Shown: piece by piece, positions 10,408 through 21,847 of the stretch
How positions within the stretch are numbered: the stretch's first letter is position 1
Layout: each line of letters begins with the position of its first letter
Assembly (NCBI RefSeq): GCF_000281045.1
Contig: NW_008246085.1
Coordinates: 536,246 to 600,245, forward strand
Source of the DNA: Saprolegnia diclina VS20
Lineage: Eukaryota; Oomycota; Saprolegniomycetes; Saprolegniales; Saprolegniaceae
Direction of reading: 5' to 3'
Length of the DNA stretch: 64,000 nt
The notes under the pieces: generated by a model
Database searches by the model: none
What the model was told of the DNA's origin: nothing
What the model saw: the letters and a program-made list of their open reading frames with translations, nothing else
Made by a program: the position numbers and the translations under genes

Positions 10408-12748
10408 CTACTGTTCGTCGGCGTCCTCGAAGAGCGGGTTGCGCGGGAGGCGGTCGCGCATCGGGACATGCTCTTGGACGCGGTTCCACGGCAAGAACGT
10501 CTGGAGGAAGAGCAGGAGCGGGTTGGCGTCCGCCGGGAGGTTCCCGCCCACGCGCGCCTGCTCCTCTTGGAGCTGCTGCTGGAGCTGCGCCATGGCCATC
10601 GGGTTGTTCTGGAGCTCTTCCAGCAGCGCGGGGTCGAGCCCGTTCGGGTCCATTGCCATTTGCGGCGGCTGCAGCATCGGGTGGTCTGCTGGCAGCGTCG
10701 TCACGTCGTCCGAGTAGTCTACACGCGGCGTCGCATCCTTATGAACCAACGCATCCAGGGTCCTACCCGGCGTGATGGCACGGTAGTACTTTTGGAGGGG
10801 CGAGCTTTGCGGCCAGTCGCGCTCAAAGGTCGCGCGGTTGTAGCTGCTGCTGGCGCGCGCCGCACTCGCGAGGAGGAATGTCTGCACGTCCTGCACCTTC
10901 CAGAGCGAGTGGTGGCGCAGCACGTAGATGTCGAGCACGTGCGCGAGGCCGCCATTGTCGTCGAGGTGCGGGCTGTTGGCAAACACTGCGCTGCAGAGCA
11001 CGTCCTGCCACGCCTCTATCGTTGGCCACTCAGATCTCATGGCATCTCCTCTCGAAAGAAGCGTACTGGACGTCGTCGAGATGCCGCACTTGTCGGTGAG
11101 CGGCTTGAGCACGCGCGGGTACTTGGCGAGGGCGATGGCGAGCGCGTCCGTCGCGTCCGCTTCGTTGCCGAGATGGTACCTAGAGACGGCTTGTATCAAC
11201 TTGATACATTTCGAGCAGGACGACGTACAGGGCGAGCGCGGCGGAGAACTGGAGGCCCGGGAGCGCATCAACAGTTGCCGAAGCCGGGTGCGTCGGCACG
11301 GCCGCCGACCCGTGGCGGACGACGACCTCGGTGTGGCTCGCATATAGGTCCAGCACAAACTGGCACTGACGCGCTGCGAGGGCGTAGTAGTCGAGGCAGA
11401 GCAGCACGTGCATCGGGTCGCCCTTCGGGTCCATGCTCCAGATGAGCTTGGCAATCTCAAAGGCACTGCGCACACAGCCGCGCCGACCGACCTACTTGAT
11501 ACATTGAGAGATTGGGTGGTACAAAACAAAGCGACTTGTTTCATGAGGAAGAAGAGCGCGCGAAAGTACGCAGCGTTGTCACCCGCGTGGATGTCCATGC
11601 GGGCCGTGCCGTTGGCGACGTCGTACTGCTCGCCCCACGCGAGCTCGAGAAAGTAGACGCACCTAGATGCAGCATTGAGATTCAGATTCAGATTCGGCGA
11701 ATATACTTTTTGATGCAGTCGGCCGAGTGGTCCATTTGACCGTGATGCTGAAAGACCTCGCTCATCTGAAGAAGCGCGTCGACGTGGTACGGGTGTTTGG
11801 CGAGGAAGTGGCCAATCGCGTTCGGGTCGTGCGTCGATTGCAGCACCTGGAACTGCTCTTGCATCTACAAAATCGTTTTTGAGATTGAGTTTGAGACGGC
11901 CAAGGAACACACCTTCTTGTACGTAAGCGACCAATCGACCTGGAAGTAGTCGCAGCCAAGGTCCCACGACGGACACGCCGGCTTGTCGACACGCGTCCAG
12001 CGGATGCCGCCGCCCACAAACGTAGGCGGGCGCGGCCACGAGTCGTCCGGCGTCACGAGCACGACCTTCTTGGTCGACCGGCGCGCTGCGTTCCTAGTCC
12101 ACCCAATGTGAGAGGCGGAGAGTAGCATGAACGACGTACCGCGTGTTCTTGAGCGTCTCACGCGCGCCCTTGACCTATGCACAGCGTGTGTGAGGTTGAG
12201 TCGTCTTCGGTCGCGACGCTATACTCCAAAGAGCCGCTTCATTTCCTTGTCTGCGTTGAGCGCACCGACGTTGACGGCGAAGAGCTCGTTGCGGTGGCGG
12301 ACTTGGCCTGGCGCAGGCTTACCCTCGTCGTCGTCTTGCAATTGCTGCGACGCCAGCGCATCGAGAAGGTCGTCGACGTCGTCGCTCTCGGTCGCTGCCT
12401 TGGCCCTAAGATGGCGCGCAACGACTGAGAGGCCACGCCACGATCGAGCGCGATGTACTTGTTCTTCTTCTTGTTCTTCTTGTTCTTGCTCTTGGTAGCA
12501 GGTGCGATCACGACCTTGGGCTGCACGACAACGGGCGGCGCAACAGGCTCATCCTCCGAATCGCTCTTGTCCGAGTCGTCGTCCGAGTCTTGGAGGAAGT
12601 GGAAGCCGGCCGAGGCCTTGGCCTGGGCGCCGCCATCCGACTCGGAGTCGCTCTCTTCGCGCTGGACGGCCTGGTGCAGCCGACGGGCTTGTCTTGCCGA
12701 CCTAGTACAGCCTCGATGAGCCCCGCTCGGTTGCCTGCCAGCCTACAT
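10408..12748 (-). CDS. TCF25: TCF25/Nulp1-family protein (ribosome quality control)
   Basis: Ten exons: 12748-12747, 12701-12459, 12405-12225, 12174-12140, 12093-11913, 11864-11707, 11662-11536, 11491-11208, 11179-11067 and 11015-10408, total 643 residues. The ATG is apparently split: AT ends exon 1 and G begins exon 2, giving 'MSARQARRLHQAV', which matches the family N-terminus (MS-R-L-R-L). An acidic and lysine-rich region precedes 'FAVNVGALNADKEMKRLFG', the conserved start of the Tcf25 domain. Later come 'HPYHVDALLQMSEVF', 'YFLELAWG', 'ARMDIHAGDNAAYFRALF' and 'PMHVLLCLDYYALAAR'. TCF25/Rqc1 acts with Listerin on stalled 60S subunits. One proposed intron (11180-11207) is only 28 nt. The last exon may hide one further 48-nt in-frame intron near 10730. 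Confidence 0.88.
12702..12746 (-). other. intron splitting the TCF25 start codon
   Basis: A 45-nt GT-AG intron whose donor follows AAAAT and whose acceptor precedes GTCGG. Only the reading AT|G TCG GCA gives a protein with the family N-terminus; in-frame reading from the nearby ATG at about 12777 does not enter the TCF25 frame. Confidence 0.55.
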
Positions 12749-13123
12749 TTTGCGTTGTCGCCTGCTGCCAAGCTCATCCGGATACGATTGCCGGATACGG
12801 TTCGCTGAGTTTCACCCAATGGAATTCGTGCCGAATGCGATCTTGGTGCACTAAGTTTATCAGCTGCAACCAAGTACTTATCTGTTCAAGCCGACGACGG
12901 CGCCTTCACCCCACCCGACTGTACATGGACCTGACACGAGAGCGTTGGCGTCAAGTGCAAACTCAAGTGCAAACTCAAGTGCAAGCTCGTCCATCCCAAG
13001 GATGACCAGATGCGATGTGGCCTTTCTGCAAAGACGTGGGTTGTTGCAACAATATCTGCGCTCGGATCGATGGCTGGGGGTGCTAAGCGCTGCCTCATTT
13101 CCCATTGCGCTAGAGAGAGCAAC
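12749..13123. other. divergent promoter region with short tandem repeat
   Basis: Shared upstream region of TCF25 (minus) and the P450 (plus). It holds the motifs CATCCGGATA (12775) and CCGGATAC (12791) and three copies of a 12-base unit TCAAGTGCAARC at about 12951-12986. Confidence 0.45.
12775..12798 (-). promoter_or_regulatory. paired ATCCGGATA elements upstream of TCF25
   Basis: CATCCGGATA and CCGGATAC lie about 30-50 bases upstream of the TCF25 start codon. The same core recurs before at least nine other genes in the window. Confidence 0.5.
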
Positions 13124-14993
13124 ATGCTGTCGCCGACCCAGCTTGCGCTCCTGGTCCCCGTGGCCTCGTCAGCCGTGTGGTTTCTCTACCACTTTTTCCT
13201 CATCCCGCGCATCCACCGCCTCAATGCGCTGCCAGGGCCGCCCCCGAAAAGCATCATTAGCGGCAACGCGTACGCTGCAGCTTCATCCTCGTTCACCTCT
13301 CACACGCCTCATGTAGGAAGGACATGGTGAAGTTTGCGTGGAGCGAAGAGGACCCGTACCCTGGCGTCTACGGCAAGTGGCTGCGCACGTATGGGCCCGC
13401 GTACCATCTTCGCTTGCTGCACTTCCACACGGTATATGTCTTGAAGATATGGACAGTAATGTCATCGACTGCGAGGACAGGTTGTCTTGGCCGACCCCGA
13501 TGCGCTCAAGCACGTGTTCGTCTCGCGCGCCGACAACTACATACGCCACGCGACGCAGCGCGGACTCTACTGGTCCTTCACGGGCGGCGCGGGCGTCCTC
13601 ACGACCGAAGGCGACGTCCACGCCGCCCAGCGCAAAATGCTCAACCCGCACTTTGGCTACGTGAATCTCAAGACGTTTGTCCGCATCTTCAACACGCACG
13701 CCGCCGTGTTCGCGTCCCGTCTCGCGTCGCTCGCCGACGGCAACACCGTGCTCGACCTCCACGAGCGTGCGACAACAACTTGTCATCGATGTAGTAACGC
13801 TCAATATGTCTGTAGGCATGACCAAGTTGTCGTTCGATATCATTGGCCTCGCGGCGTTCGGGTACGCGTTCAAGTCGCAGGAGAACGAGAGCGTCTCCAT
13901 CCTCGACGCCTTTGAGGCGCTCAATATGACGCCGACTTTCGCCTCGATCTACGGACACGCGTACATCCCGGGGTTCGAGCACCTTCCGCTGCCCTTTCTG
14001 CGCAAGCGCAAGGCGGCCAAGGCCGTCCTCGCACAAGTGGTCGACGACGTCATTGCCCGCAAGCTCGCGGCGAGTGCCGAGAGCGCGAACAAGGACCTCC
14101 TCGACTTGGTGCTCGAGTCGGATGAAAACATGACGCCACACGAAGCCCGTGTGCACGTGCTCACGTTCCTCCTCGCAGGCCACGAGGTGCACCGCTTTCT
14201 CTGTACTGCAGACGATCGGACACCGCAACTGTAGACAACGAGCACGTCACTGGCGTGGGTGCTGGCACTGCTGGCGCAGCATCCGGCAGTGGCAGCGGCT
14301 GTCGCCGACGAGTGCCGCCGCGTCCTTGCGAAAGCCGGCGACGACGGTCTCTCGTGGGACGACCTCGGCGAGCTCAAGTACCTCAAGGCAGTCATCAACG
14401 AGACGCAGCGGCTGCAGCCCACCGCCGGCATCCTCACGCTGCACTGCGTTGCCGACGACCTCGTGCCCCGTGCGGACGCCGAGCCCTTCTTTCTCCCCGC
14501 GGTTTCCTCATCGTTGCCTTTCTTTGGATGCTGACGTGGCACGCTAGGGATCGCGCATCACTTTGCACATTGGTGCGACGCACCGCAACCCGCAGTACTG
14601 GAGTCGCCCCGACGAGTTTCTCCCAGGTACTCTCCCTGTACCTTGTGAGCGACTAAGATTGCTGCGCAGAACGCTTTCTCGAAGGCTCGGCGCTCTTTGC
14701 GGCCGACAAGGACCTGCAGCGCGGCCGCAGCAGCACGTACTTCTTCCTGCCCTTCAGCAACGGTGCGCTCAACATGATAGCTCTCTACACGACGCTAAGC
14801 AAGGACGTTTTTAGGCCCCCGGAGCTGCATTGGTAGTCGGTTCGCAATCGCCGAAATGCTCGTCGTACTTACACACGCGCTGGCGAGATACGACTTTCGC
14901 CTTGACGTATCTGCCAACACACACGCCAAGATCGCGGGGCTGACGTACAAGCCCACGAAGCTCGCCATGACGGTCGTGCCCCGCACTAACTAG
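13124..14993 (+). CDS. cytochrome P450 monooxygenase
   Basis: Eight exons: 13124-13269, 13317-13431, 13481-13766, 13816-14186, 14235-14501, 14548-14626, 14670-14762 and 14815-14993, total 511 residues. The N-terminus is a membrane anchor (LALLVPVASSAVWFLYHFFL) followed by a proline-rich hinge (LPGPPPK). The I-helix oxygen-binding motif, spliced across an intron, reads 'FLLAGHETTSTS'. The K-helix ExxR is 'INETQRL'. Joining the last two exons gives the heme-binding loop 'FSNGPRSCIGSRFAIAEM', an intact F-x-x-G-x-R-x-C-x-G. It looks like a CYP4-like microsomal enzyme, possibly acting on fatty acids or sterols; the substrate cannot be read from sequence. All expected catalytic elements are present, so the gene appears functional. 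Confidence 0.9.
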
Positions 14994-15084
14994 TTGGCCT
15001 TGACGTTAAGATAAGATCTTGTCCTGGCTTGTGCACAGGAGACAACATTGGTTCTGTCCACGCGATTGGCATCGAAAGCAGCGA

Positions 15085-16533
15085 CTATGGCAGCTTGGCG
15101 CGCGTTAAAACCGCGTCGTACTCTGCCTCGAGGTCGGCGTACAGGTTGGCGAGCAGCGCTTTCTTGCGATCGGCGCTCGTCGCGGCCTCGAGGTCCTCGG
15201 CGTGCTGGGCGTGGAGGCGGCGCTTGACCTCGAGCCGGAAGGCCTTGTAGGCCGCCTCGTTTGATCGGTCCACTTGTCGCAGCTTGAGCATCTCGTAACA
15301 GCGCTGCACTTGGAGCTTCGTGAGCTTGAGTGCCTGGTTTGCATGAGCACCTATGCGCAATAGCCCAGTGCATACCTTCTTGACGTGGGCAACGTCGGCG
15401 GGTGTGCATTTTTGCGTGCTCGTCCCGAGCCCCGACGCCGCAGAGCCCACAAAGAAGCCGTGCTCCAAGCACGTCTTGACGTCGACGACGTCACGGAGCT
15501 ACGCAACCAATCGAAAACTGGTCGTTCTCCTGCAGGGTGCTCCTACCCGAGCAAATCCTGGCACAGGATCTTCGACAGTGATCTCGTGAAGCGAGTCACT
15601 TGCCCTCGCTTCCGTCATAATGTGCGCCACGAGCCGCTCGCCGTGCCCTAGCAGACCGCATGAGCAATGTGTATTGGCTCGGAAGAGAAGAGGGACCCTG
15701 GCGCTGGTATGGCGGCAAGACGAGCACTTGGCAGATGCGCTTGGACGTCATCATGGCACGCTGCGGCAGGTTGAAGGTGAACATTGTAATGTATCCGAGA
15801 GGCGTATAGTCGCCGTCGTCCTCGCTGCGCTTGTGCACCATTGTGTAGAGAGACCAGCGCGCGTCCGAGACGTCAATGTCGTCGGCCCCTACGGACGTCG
15901 TCCATGCATGATCGCTGGAAGAAGCGAACGACCTTCGATGAACCAAAGCGACATCTTTTGCATCTTGTCCAAGTAGGCTTGCCCACGGGCGTCCAGCAGC
16001 GAGTAGGACGTCGCAAAGGCCTGCTCGTTGAAGCTGTAGCTCTGGACAAGAGCACCCGGTGGCGGGTACGAGGCGCCATCGGCGAGGATTTTGAGGAAAG
16101 TCGGCTTGTCCTGTGTGGCGCCGCTTGGCAGAGAGGGCTGCATCTTGGCAAAGAGATCCCACGCACTACAACCTACGGGTTCAGCGAGATGGCGACGTGG
16201 TCGAAGCGCCTACTCGTCGTCCTTGTAGTCGTACTGAATCTCAACGAGACAGTCGAACGTCTGCGCGGCAAAGGTGAGCTCGATGCGTAGACCCGTGTAG
16301 CCCTGAATGAGCTCGTCTTTGCCGAACGCGTGGTACGTGAAGGCGGGCGGAAAGGTCGGGCCATCACGCGCCGCAAGCTCGTCCGCGCTGCGCACTAAGA
16401 TGGACAGCCGTTAGCGTAGATCATGTAGCATGAGGCTTCTTCACATACCAATGCACATGGTGATACAGTCGTTGGCGCTGCAGCTCGCCTCCAGTTTGGC
16501 CTTCTTGGCCGGCGGCGCGTCCACCTCCGCCAT
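15085..16533 (-). CDS. HAT1: type B histone acetyltransferase HAT1
   Basis: Seven exons: 16533-16449, 16394-16214, 16165-15933, 15888-15697, 15647-15547, 15498-15376 and 15333-15085, total 387 residues. The N-terminal domain has 'FPPAFTYHAFGKDELIQGY' and 'LRIELTFAAQTF', as in Hat1. The GNAT core has 'WFIEGADDIDVSDARW', 'QVLVLPPYQRQGHGERLV' (acetyl-CoA loop, Q-R-Q-G-H-G) and, spliced, 'ITVEDPVPGFARLRDVVDV', matching 'ITAEDPSKSYVKLRD' of animal HAT1. The C-terminal helical region 'CYEMLKLRQV...FRLEVKRRL' also matches. HAT1 acetylates newly made histone H4 on K5 and K12 with the Rbap46/48 chaperone. The N-terminus carries a basic stretch (PPAKKAKLE) that may be a nuclear signal. Confidence 0.92.
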
Positions 16534-16911
16534 CGCACGTTTCAAAAGTTGCGTGCGTTTAACCTGAGACTACATATGCACCGCACACGTTGAAGCGGTA
16601 CGACCCTACCTCGCCCTTCCCGTCTTTGCAACACCAGCAACAACCTCCTTCCTTATCCCAATGGCAGAAGTGGCGTCTCCTTCACAACGCTCGCGAACGC
16701 GCTCACCGTGTATGGGCCCTGCGGCGGCCGATTGACGGTGGCGTGGGATTAGACAGCGTCGCTTGCTACCCACTGATTGGCCAAAATGCAGTCGAAGCCC
16801 GCGAGATTCCACGAATCGTGTGATGCGGCGAGATGATTGGTCAAAAGGCCCGAGGATCTTCGAATCGGATCGAGTGGATGGCCAGTTGCGAACGACCGGT
16901 GTCGAAGCATC
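16534..16911. other. divergent promoter region of HAT1 and RPC2
   Basis: This 378-base region separates HAT1 (minus) and RPC2 (plus). It contains two GATTGGYCAAAA elements, at 16775 and 16835, both oriented toward RPC2. Confidence 0.5.
16775..16846 (+). promoter_or_regulatory. two GATTGGYCAAAA boxes upstream of RPC2
   Basis: GATTGGCCAAAA at 16775-16786 and GATTGGTCAAAA at 16835-16846 lie about 126 and 66 bases before the RPC2 start codon. Confidence 0.5.
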
Positions 16912-19900
16912 ATGGGCCGGACTGCCGCCTTGAAGCGGGAGCCGACCGTGAAGCCCGAGCCCGACGAGCCCTCGGCGCCTGGCGGAGGCCTCGAGGACGA
17001 GGTCGGCCACGTGCAGAACAAGTGGCAGCTGCTGCCGTACTTTCTGCAGCTGCGCGGCCTCGTCAAGCAGCACATTGACTCGTTCGACTACTTTACCGAG
17101 GTCGACATGAAGAAGATCGTGCGCGCGCAGGCCAACAACACGATCCGGTCGGACCACGACCCCAAGTTCTTCCTCACGTACACGGACATCTCGGTGGGCA
17201 CGCCCTCGATCGACGAGGACGCGTACCTGACGACGCCGGTGACGCCGCACCAGTGCCGCCTGCGCGACCGCACGTACTCGGCGCCGATCTACGTCTCGGT
17301 CAAGTACCGCCTTGGCACGAAGGTCGTGACGCGCAACAAGGTGACGATCGGCCGCATCCCGATCATGCTGCGCTCGGCGAAATGCGTGCTCAAGGAGAAG
17401 GGCGAGGCCGAGCTCGCGGCGCTCAAGGAGTGCCCGTACGACCCGGGTGGTTACTTTGTCGTCAAGGGCACGGAGAAGGTCGTGCTCATCCACGAGCAGC
17501 TCTCGAAGAACCGCGTGATCCTCGAAGAAGACGGCAAGAAGAACGTGTGCGCGTCCATTACGTCGTCAACGCACGAGCGCAAGTCGCGCACCAATATCTT
17601 CCTCAACAAGGGCAAGATCTACCTCAAGTCCAACTCGTTCACGGACGACCTCCCGATCGTGGTCGTCTTCCGCGGTATGGGCATGACGTCGGATCAAGAG
17701 ATTGTGTCGCTCATTGGGCACGAGCCGGACGTGATGGACCACTTTGCGGCGTCGATCGAGGAGTCGTCGGACCTCAAGATCTTCACGCAGACGCAGGCGC
17801 TGCAGTACATTGCGACCAAGATGAAGCTGCGGACGGGCGCCAACCCGCTCGACGCGGCGCTCGACGGGCTCGCCAACGTGCTCAACCACATTCCGTGCGA
17901 AAACTTCAACTTCCGCATGAAGTGCATCTACGTGGCCCACATTGTGCGCCGCATCATCTTCACCGACAAGGACCGCACGCAGCTCGACGACAAGGACTAC
18001 TACGGCAACAAGCGTCTCGAGCTCGGGGGCCAACTGCTCTCGCTCTTGTTTGAGGACCTCTTCAAGAAGTTCAACAGCGACCTCAAGCGCCAAGCGGACA
18101 TGGTGCTCAACAAGCCCAACCGCGCGGCTGCCTTCGACATCCTCAAGTGCATCCGCACCGACACGATCACGTACGGCTTTATCCACTGCCTCTCGACCGG
18201 CAACTGGACGCTCAAGCGCTTCCGTATGGATCGGTCGGGCGTCACGCACGTGCTCTCGCGGCTCTCGTTCATGTCGGCGCTCGGCATGATGACGCGCATC
18301 TCGTCGCAGTTTGAAAAGACGCGCAAGGTGTCGGGGCCGCGCTCGCTGCAGCCGTCGCAGTGGGGCATGTTGTGTCCGGCCGACACGCCCGAAGGCGAAG
18401 CCTGCGGTCTCGTCAAGAACCTCGCGCTGCTCTGCCACGTGACGTCGGACGAAGAGCCGGAGCCGATCCGCCGTCTCTGCTTTGACCTGGGTGTCAACGA
18501 CGTGTGCCTCTCGTCCGGCGAGGAGATCAACCACCCGACCACGTACCTCGTCATGCTCAACGGTATCATCATTGGCACGCACGTCAACCCGAAGCTGTTT
18601 GTGTCGCGCCTCCGCCGCATCCGTCGCGCGGGTCTCCTCGGCGAGTTTGTGTCGGTCATGATCCACGACGTGCAGCGCGTGGTCTACATTGCGTCGGACG
18701 GTGGCCGCGTCTGCCGCCCGCTTCTGCTCTTGGACCCCAAGACGCACCGCCCGCGGCTCACGCAGCGCCAGCTGAACGAGCTCCAAGCAGGCGTGCGGCC
18801 TATCTCGTCGCTCATCAAGGAAGGTGTCGTCGAGTACGTGGACGTGAACGAAGAGAACAACTGCCTCATTGCGCTGCACGAGCGGGACATTGATCCCAAG
18901 ACGACGCACCTCGAGATCGATCCGGTCACGATCCTCGGCGTCGTCTCGGGGCTTATCCCGTACCCGCACCACAACCAGTCGCCGCGCAACACGTACCAGT
19001 GCGCCATGGGCAAGCAGGCGATTGGCACGATCGGGATGAACCAGTACGAGCGCATCGACACGCTGCTGTACACGATGGTGTACCCCCAAGCGCCGATGGT
19101 CAAGACGCGCGTCCTGGATCTGGTCAACTTCGACCAAGTGCCCGCGGGCCAGAACGCGACGGTCGCCGTCATGAGTTACTCTGGGTACGACATTGAAGAT
19201 GCCATCGTGCTCAACAAGGCGTCGCTCGACCGCGGCTTTGGGCGCTGCATGGTCTTCAAGAAGTACCAGACGATCGTCAAGCGGTACCCGAACAACACGT
19301 ACGACCGCATTGTGGGCCCTCCGGACTTTGAAGGCGCGGGCTTTGCGACCTCGTTCCGCAACCAGCGGTACGCGTCGCTAGACGCGGACGGCATTTGCCG
19401 CGTCGGTGGCCAAGTGGTCTCGAGCGGCATCCTCATCAACAAGGAGTCGCCGGCCAACGTCGACTTGACGACCGAGTCGCCGGACGTATCGTACAAGCCG
19501 TCGCCCGTCTCGTACAAGAACTCGGTGCCGGGCTACATCGACAAGGTCATGCTCACGTCGTCCGAGTCGGACCAGTTTCTCATCAAGGTGCTCATCCGCC
19601 AAACGCGCCGGCCCGAGATCGGCGACAAGTTTTCCAGTCGCCACGGGCAGAAGGGTGTCTGCGGGACCATTCGCCAGCAGGTATGTTGCGTGTTCGATTG
19701 CTTGTGTCTGTGCATTTTTGTGTATACCGACGTTTTATATTGGGGGCGACTGCTTTTACACTCGGTCGTCTTCAGTCGGACGTCGGAAAACTGATTTGGC
19801 AACTTTAAACCATCCCTCGACTGCCGTGTCCTGCGGATGACCTGTCTCTCTGCCACATTCTTCTGTAGTTAGTCGACTCTGTAGTAGTTAGTCGACTCTA

Positions 19901-21131
19901 TATTTGCATTTTACGTCTTCGCCGATATCCAAAGTAGCACCGCCTCTGAACCATGGCGGTGCGAAGGACATGTAGCGGCAAAGCGATCCAGCGAATCCAA
20001 ACCAATGCGACTCTCTCTGTGGGCTGCCATTGACCTGTCTCAGCGCTACATTCGTCGCTAGTCTTTTCTATGTATTCTCTACCGACGTTTTATATTGGGG
20101 GCGACTGCTTTCACACTCGGTCGTCTTCAGTCGGACGTCGGAAAAACGATTTGGCAACTTTAAACCATCCCTCGACTGCCGTGTCCTGCGGATGACCTGT
20201 CTCTCTGCCACATGTCCATCTAGATTTTATATGTATTTTCGCGGATTAAAAGTCGATGACCACTCGTTGCTTGGACGTCGATAGTTGCCCCGCGACAGAG
20301 CAATGTCTTCGGCCTTGCACTTGAGTCGTGTCGGCGCTGCTGCTTGCTCTCCATAGCAACAGCACCGCGTGGCTGCTCGAGGTCGACATGTCTTTTTTTG
20401 CATGAAGTTTCAATGTTTCAACTCCCATGAACGCATATTCATGACGCCTTCGCAATTAGGAGGACATGCCGTTCAACGACATTGGCATGTGCCCGGACCT
20501 TATCATGAACCCGCACGGTTTCCCCAGTCGCATGACGGTCGGCAAGATGATCGAGCTCGTGGCCGGCAAGGCCGGCGTCCTCAGCGGCCGGCGCGCGTAC
20601 GGCACGGCCTTTGGCGAAGACTATGGCAGCGCCGACAAGGTGCTCGACTGCTCGCGCGAGCTCGTCGGCCATGGCTTCAACTACGCGGGCAAGGACTATC
20701 TGACGTCGGGCGTGACGGGCGAGCCGATTCTGTGCTACATCTTCATGGGCCCTATTTACTACCAAAAGCTCAAGCACATGGTCATGGACAAGATGCACGC
20801 CCGCGCGCGCGGCCCCCGCGCCGTGCTCACGCGGCAGCCGACGGAAGGTCGCGCCCGCGACGGCGGTCTGCGTCTCGGCGAGATGGAGCGCGACTGTCTG
20901 ATCGGCTACGGCGCGAGCATGCTCTTGCTGGAGCGGCTCATGCTGAGCTCGGACGCGTTCACGGCCAACGTGTGCCAGGGCTGCCAGATGCTGGGCTACG
21001 AAGGCTGGTGCCAGTACTGCAAGTCGGAAGAGAAGGTGGTCGAGATCCGCATCCCGTATGCGTGTAAATTATTGTTCCAGGAGCTGCAAGCGATGAACAT
21101 TGCGCCCCGCCTGACCTTGCAAGAGTACTAA
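16912..21131 (+). CDS. RPC2: DNA-directed RNA polymerase III second-largest subunit RPC2
   Basis: Two exons, 16912-19680 and 20460-21131, total 1146 residues (animal POLR3B is about 1130). It is very well conserved: '[20 protein letters not shown]', '[17 protein letters not shown]', '[20 protein letters not shown]', '[20 protein letters not shown]', '[18 protein letters not shown]', '[20 protein letters not shown]' and '[16 protein letters not shown]'. The C-terminal zinc finger is present (C-x2-C-x10-C-x2-C around '[16 protein letters not shown]'). It forms the active-site cleft with RPC1 for synthesis of tRNA and 5S rRNA. ATG 16912 was preferred because upstream in-frame sequence has no family match. 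The only intron is 779 nt, about 15 times the local norm, and contains repeated DNA. Confidence 0.97.
19726..19858 (+). repeat. 133-bp direct repeat, copy 1
   Basis: Runs from ACCGACGTTTTATATTGGGG to CTCTCTGCCACAT. By eye it differs from copy 2 at about three positions (roughly 98% identity), which implies a recent duplication or active homogenisation. Confidence 0.9.
20081..20213 (+). repeat. 133-bp direct repeat, copy 2
   Basis: Second copy, offset 355 bases from copy 1, in the same orientation and within the same intron. Confidence 0.9.
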
Positions 21132-21847
21132 CCACCCTCTTCTCTCATCAATGAACACCCTGTGCTATTATTACTCCTTCGCTTCTCTATCTTGCTCTGC
21201 TCTCCTTCTCCGTCGTCGTCTTCGCACAGACATGACTGCGGGGAGGCCGGTCATCCACCGTTTCATTTCGGACGTGTATCAGTGGAAGATGGTTGCTCTT
21301 AAGCGAGATGTCCGCTTCGGGTGCTCCTAAAGCTGTCGCCAATGTTTGGCGAGACGGCATCGCTTGGTACGTACTACGGATACTGCGGTTCCGAGCATGC
21401 CGACGCTGGCCACCGAAGAAGACGCGACGCACTTTGATCTCGTGAGCGCCGGTCCTCGACGAGCTGTATTCTCGTTTGATGCCGGTCCGAACGGTGGCAT
21501 GCCAACGTTGCACATCGTCGAGACCCTATCCCTGGCTTCAAGCACATACAAATAATGTCATTCTTTATGTTGTCAACTAGCATTTGGACGTCTCAATCAA
21601 CCAATCTAACCCTTGACGCCAAAGCACCAAGGCAACCTTCCAATGTACTGCGCTCACAGCGCTTGTTGTTTGCCTACTTTCCATCAACGAGTCGATTCAA
21701 GTCGCCAACGACCGCAATGGCAGCCGACGCAAAGGCTCATGGGCAACGTCAAGGTCGACTGAACTACGATGGGAAAAGCGATCGAACGCTTCTCGACACT
21801 CTACGCTCATATTGCATCTCTTCCTCGCGACTACGATCCTCTTCAGC
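21132..21847. other. intergenic region
   Basis: This 716-base gap has several short ORFs, for example one from about 21346 ending in 'GGMPTLHIVETLSLASSTYK', but none with a convincing start, splice pattern or family match. A small unrecognised gene cannot be excluded. The last 130 bases are probably the 5' flank of the pseudokinase gene. Confidence 0.35.

Larger units (their letters stand above)
19681..20459 (+). other. 779-nt RPC2 intron carrying repeated DNA
   Basis: The donor GTATGT follows 'TIRQQ' and the acceptor precedes 'EDMPFND', so the coding join is unambiguous. Inside are two near-identical 133-base direct copies, a third weaker match of the repeat end near 20032-20075, and a short tandem GTAGTTAGTCGACTCT pair near 19866-19900. 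No open reading frame of note is present. Confidence 0.85.

Noticed and set aside
14763-14814. P450 with a defective heme loop (FSNGALN)
   Set aside because: Reading through the intron gives this false sequence; with the 52-nt intron removed the motif is the normal FSNGPRSCIG.
17566-19137. 523-codon minus-strand ORF opposite RPC2
   Set aside because: Composition is Arg/His/Val/Asp-rich without structure, typical of an antisense shadow of a conserved gene.
21231-21555. Small gene between RPC2 and the pseudokinase
   Set aside because: ATG-started frames are 30-70 codons with no consistent splicing that joins them; cannot be supported.
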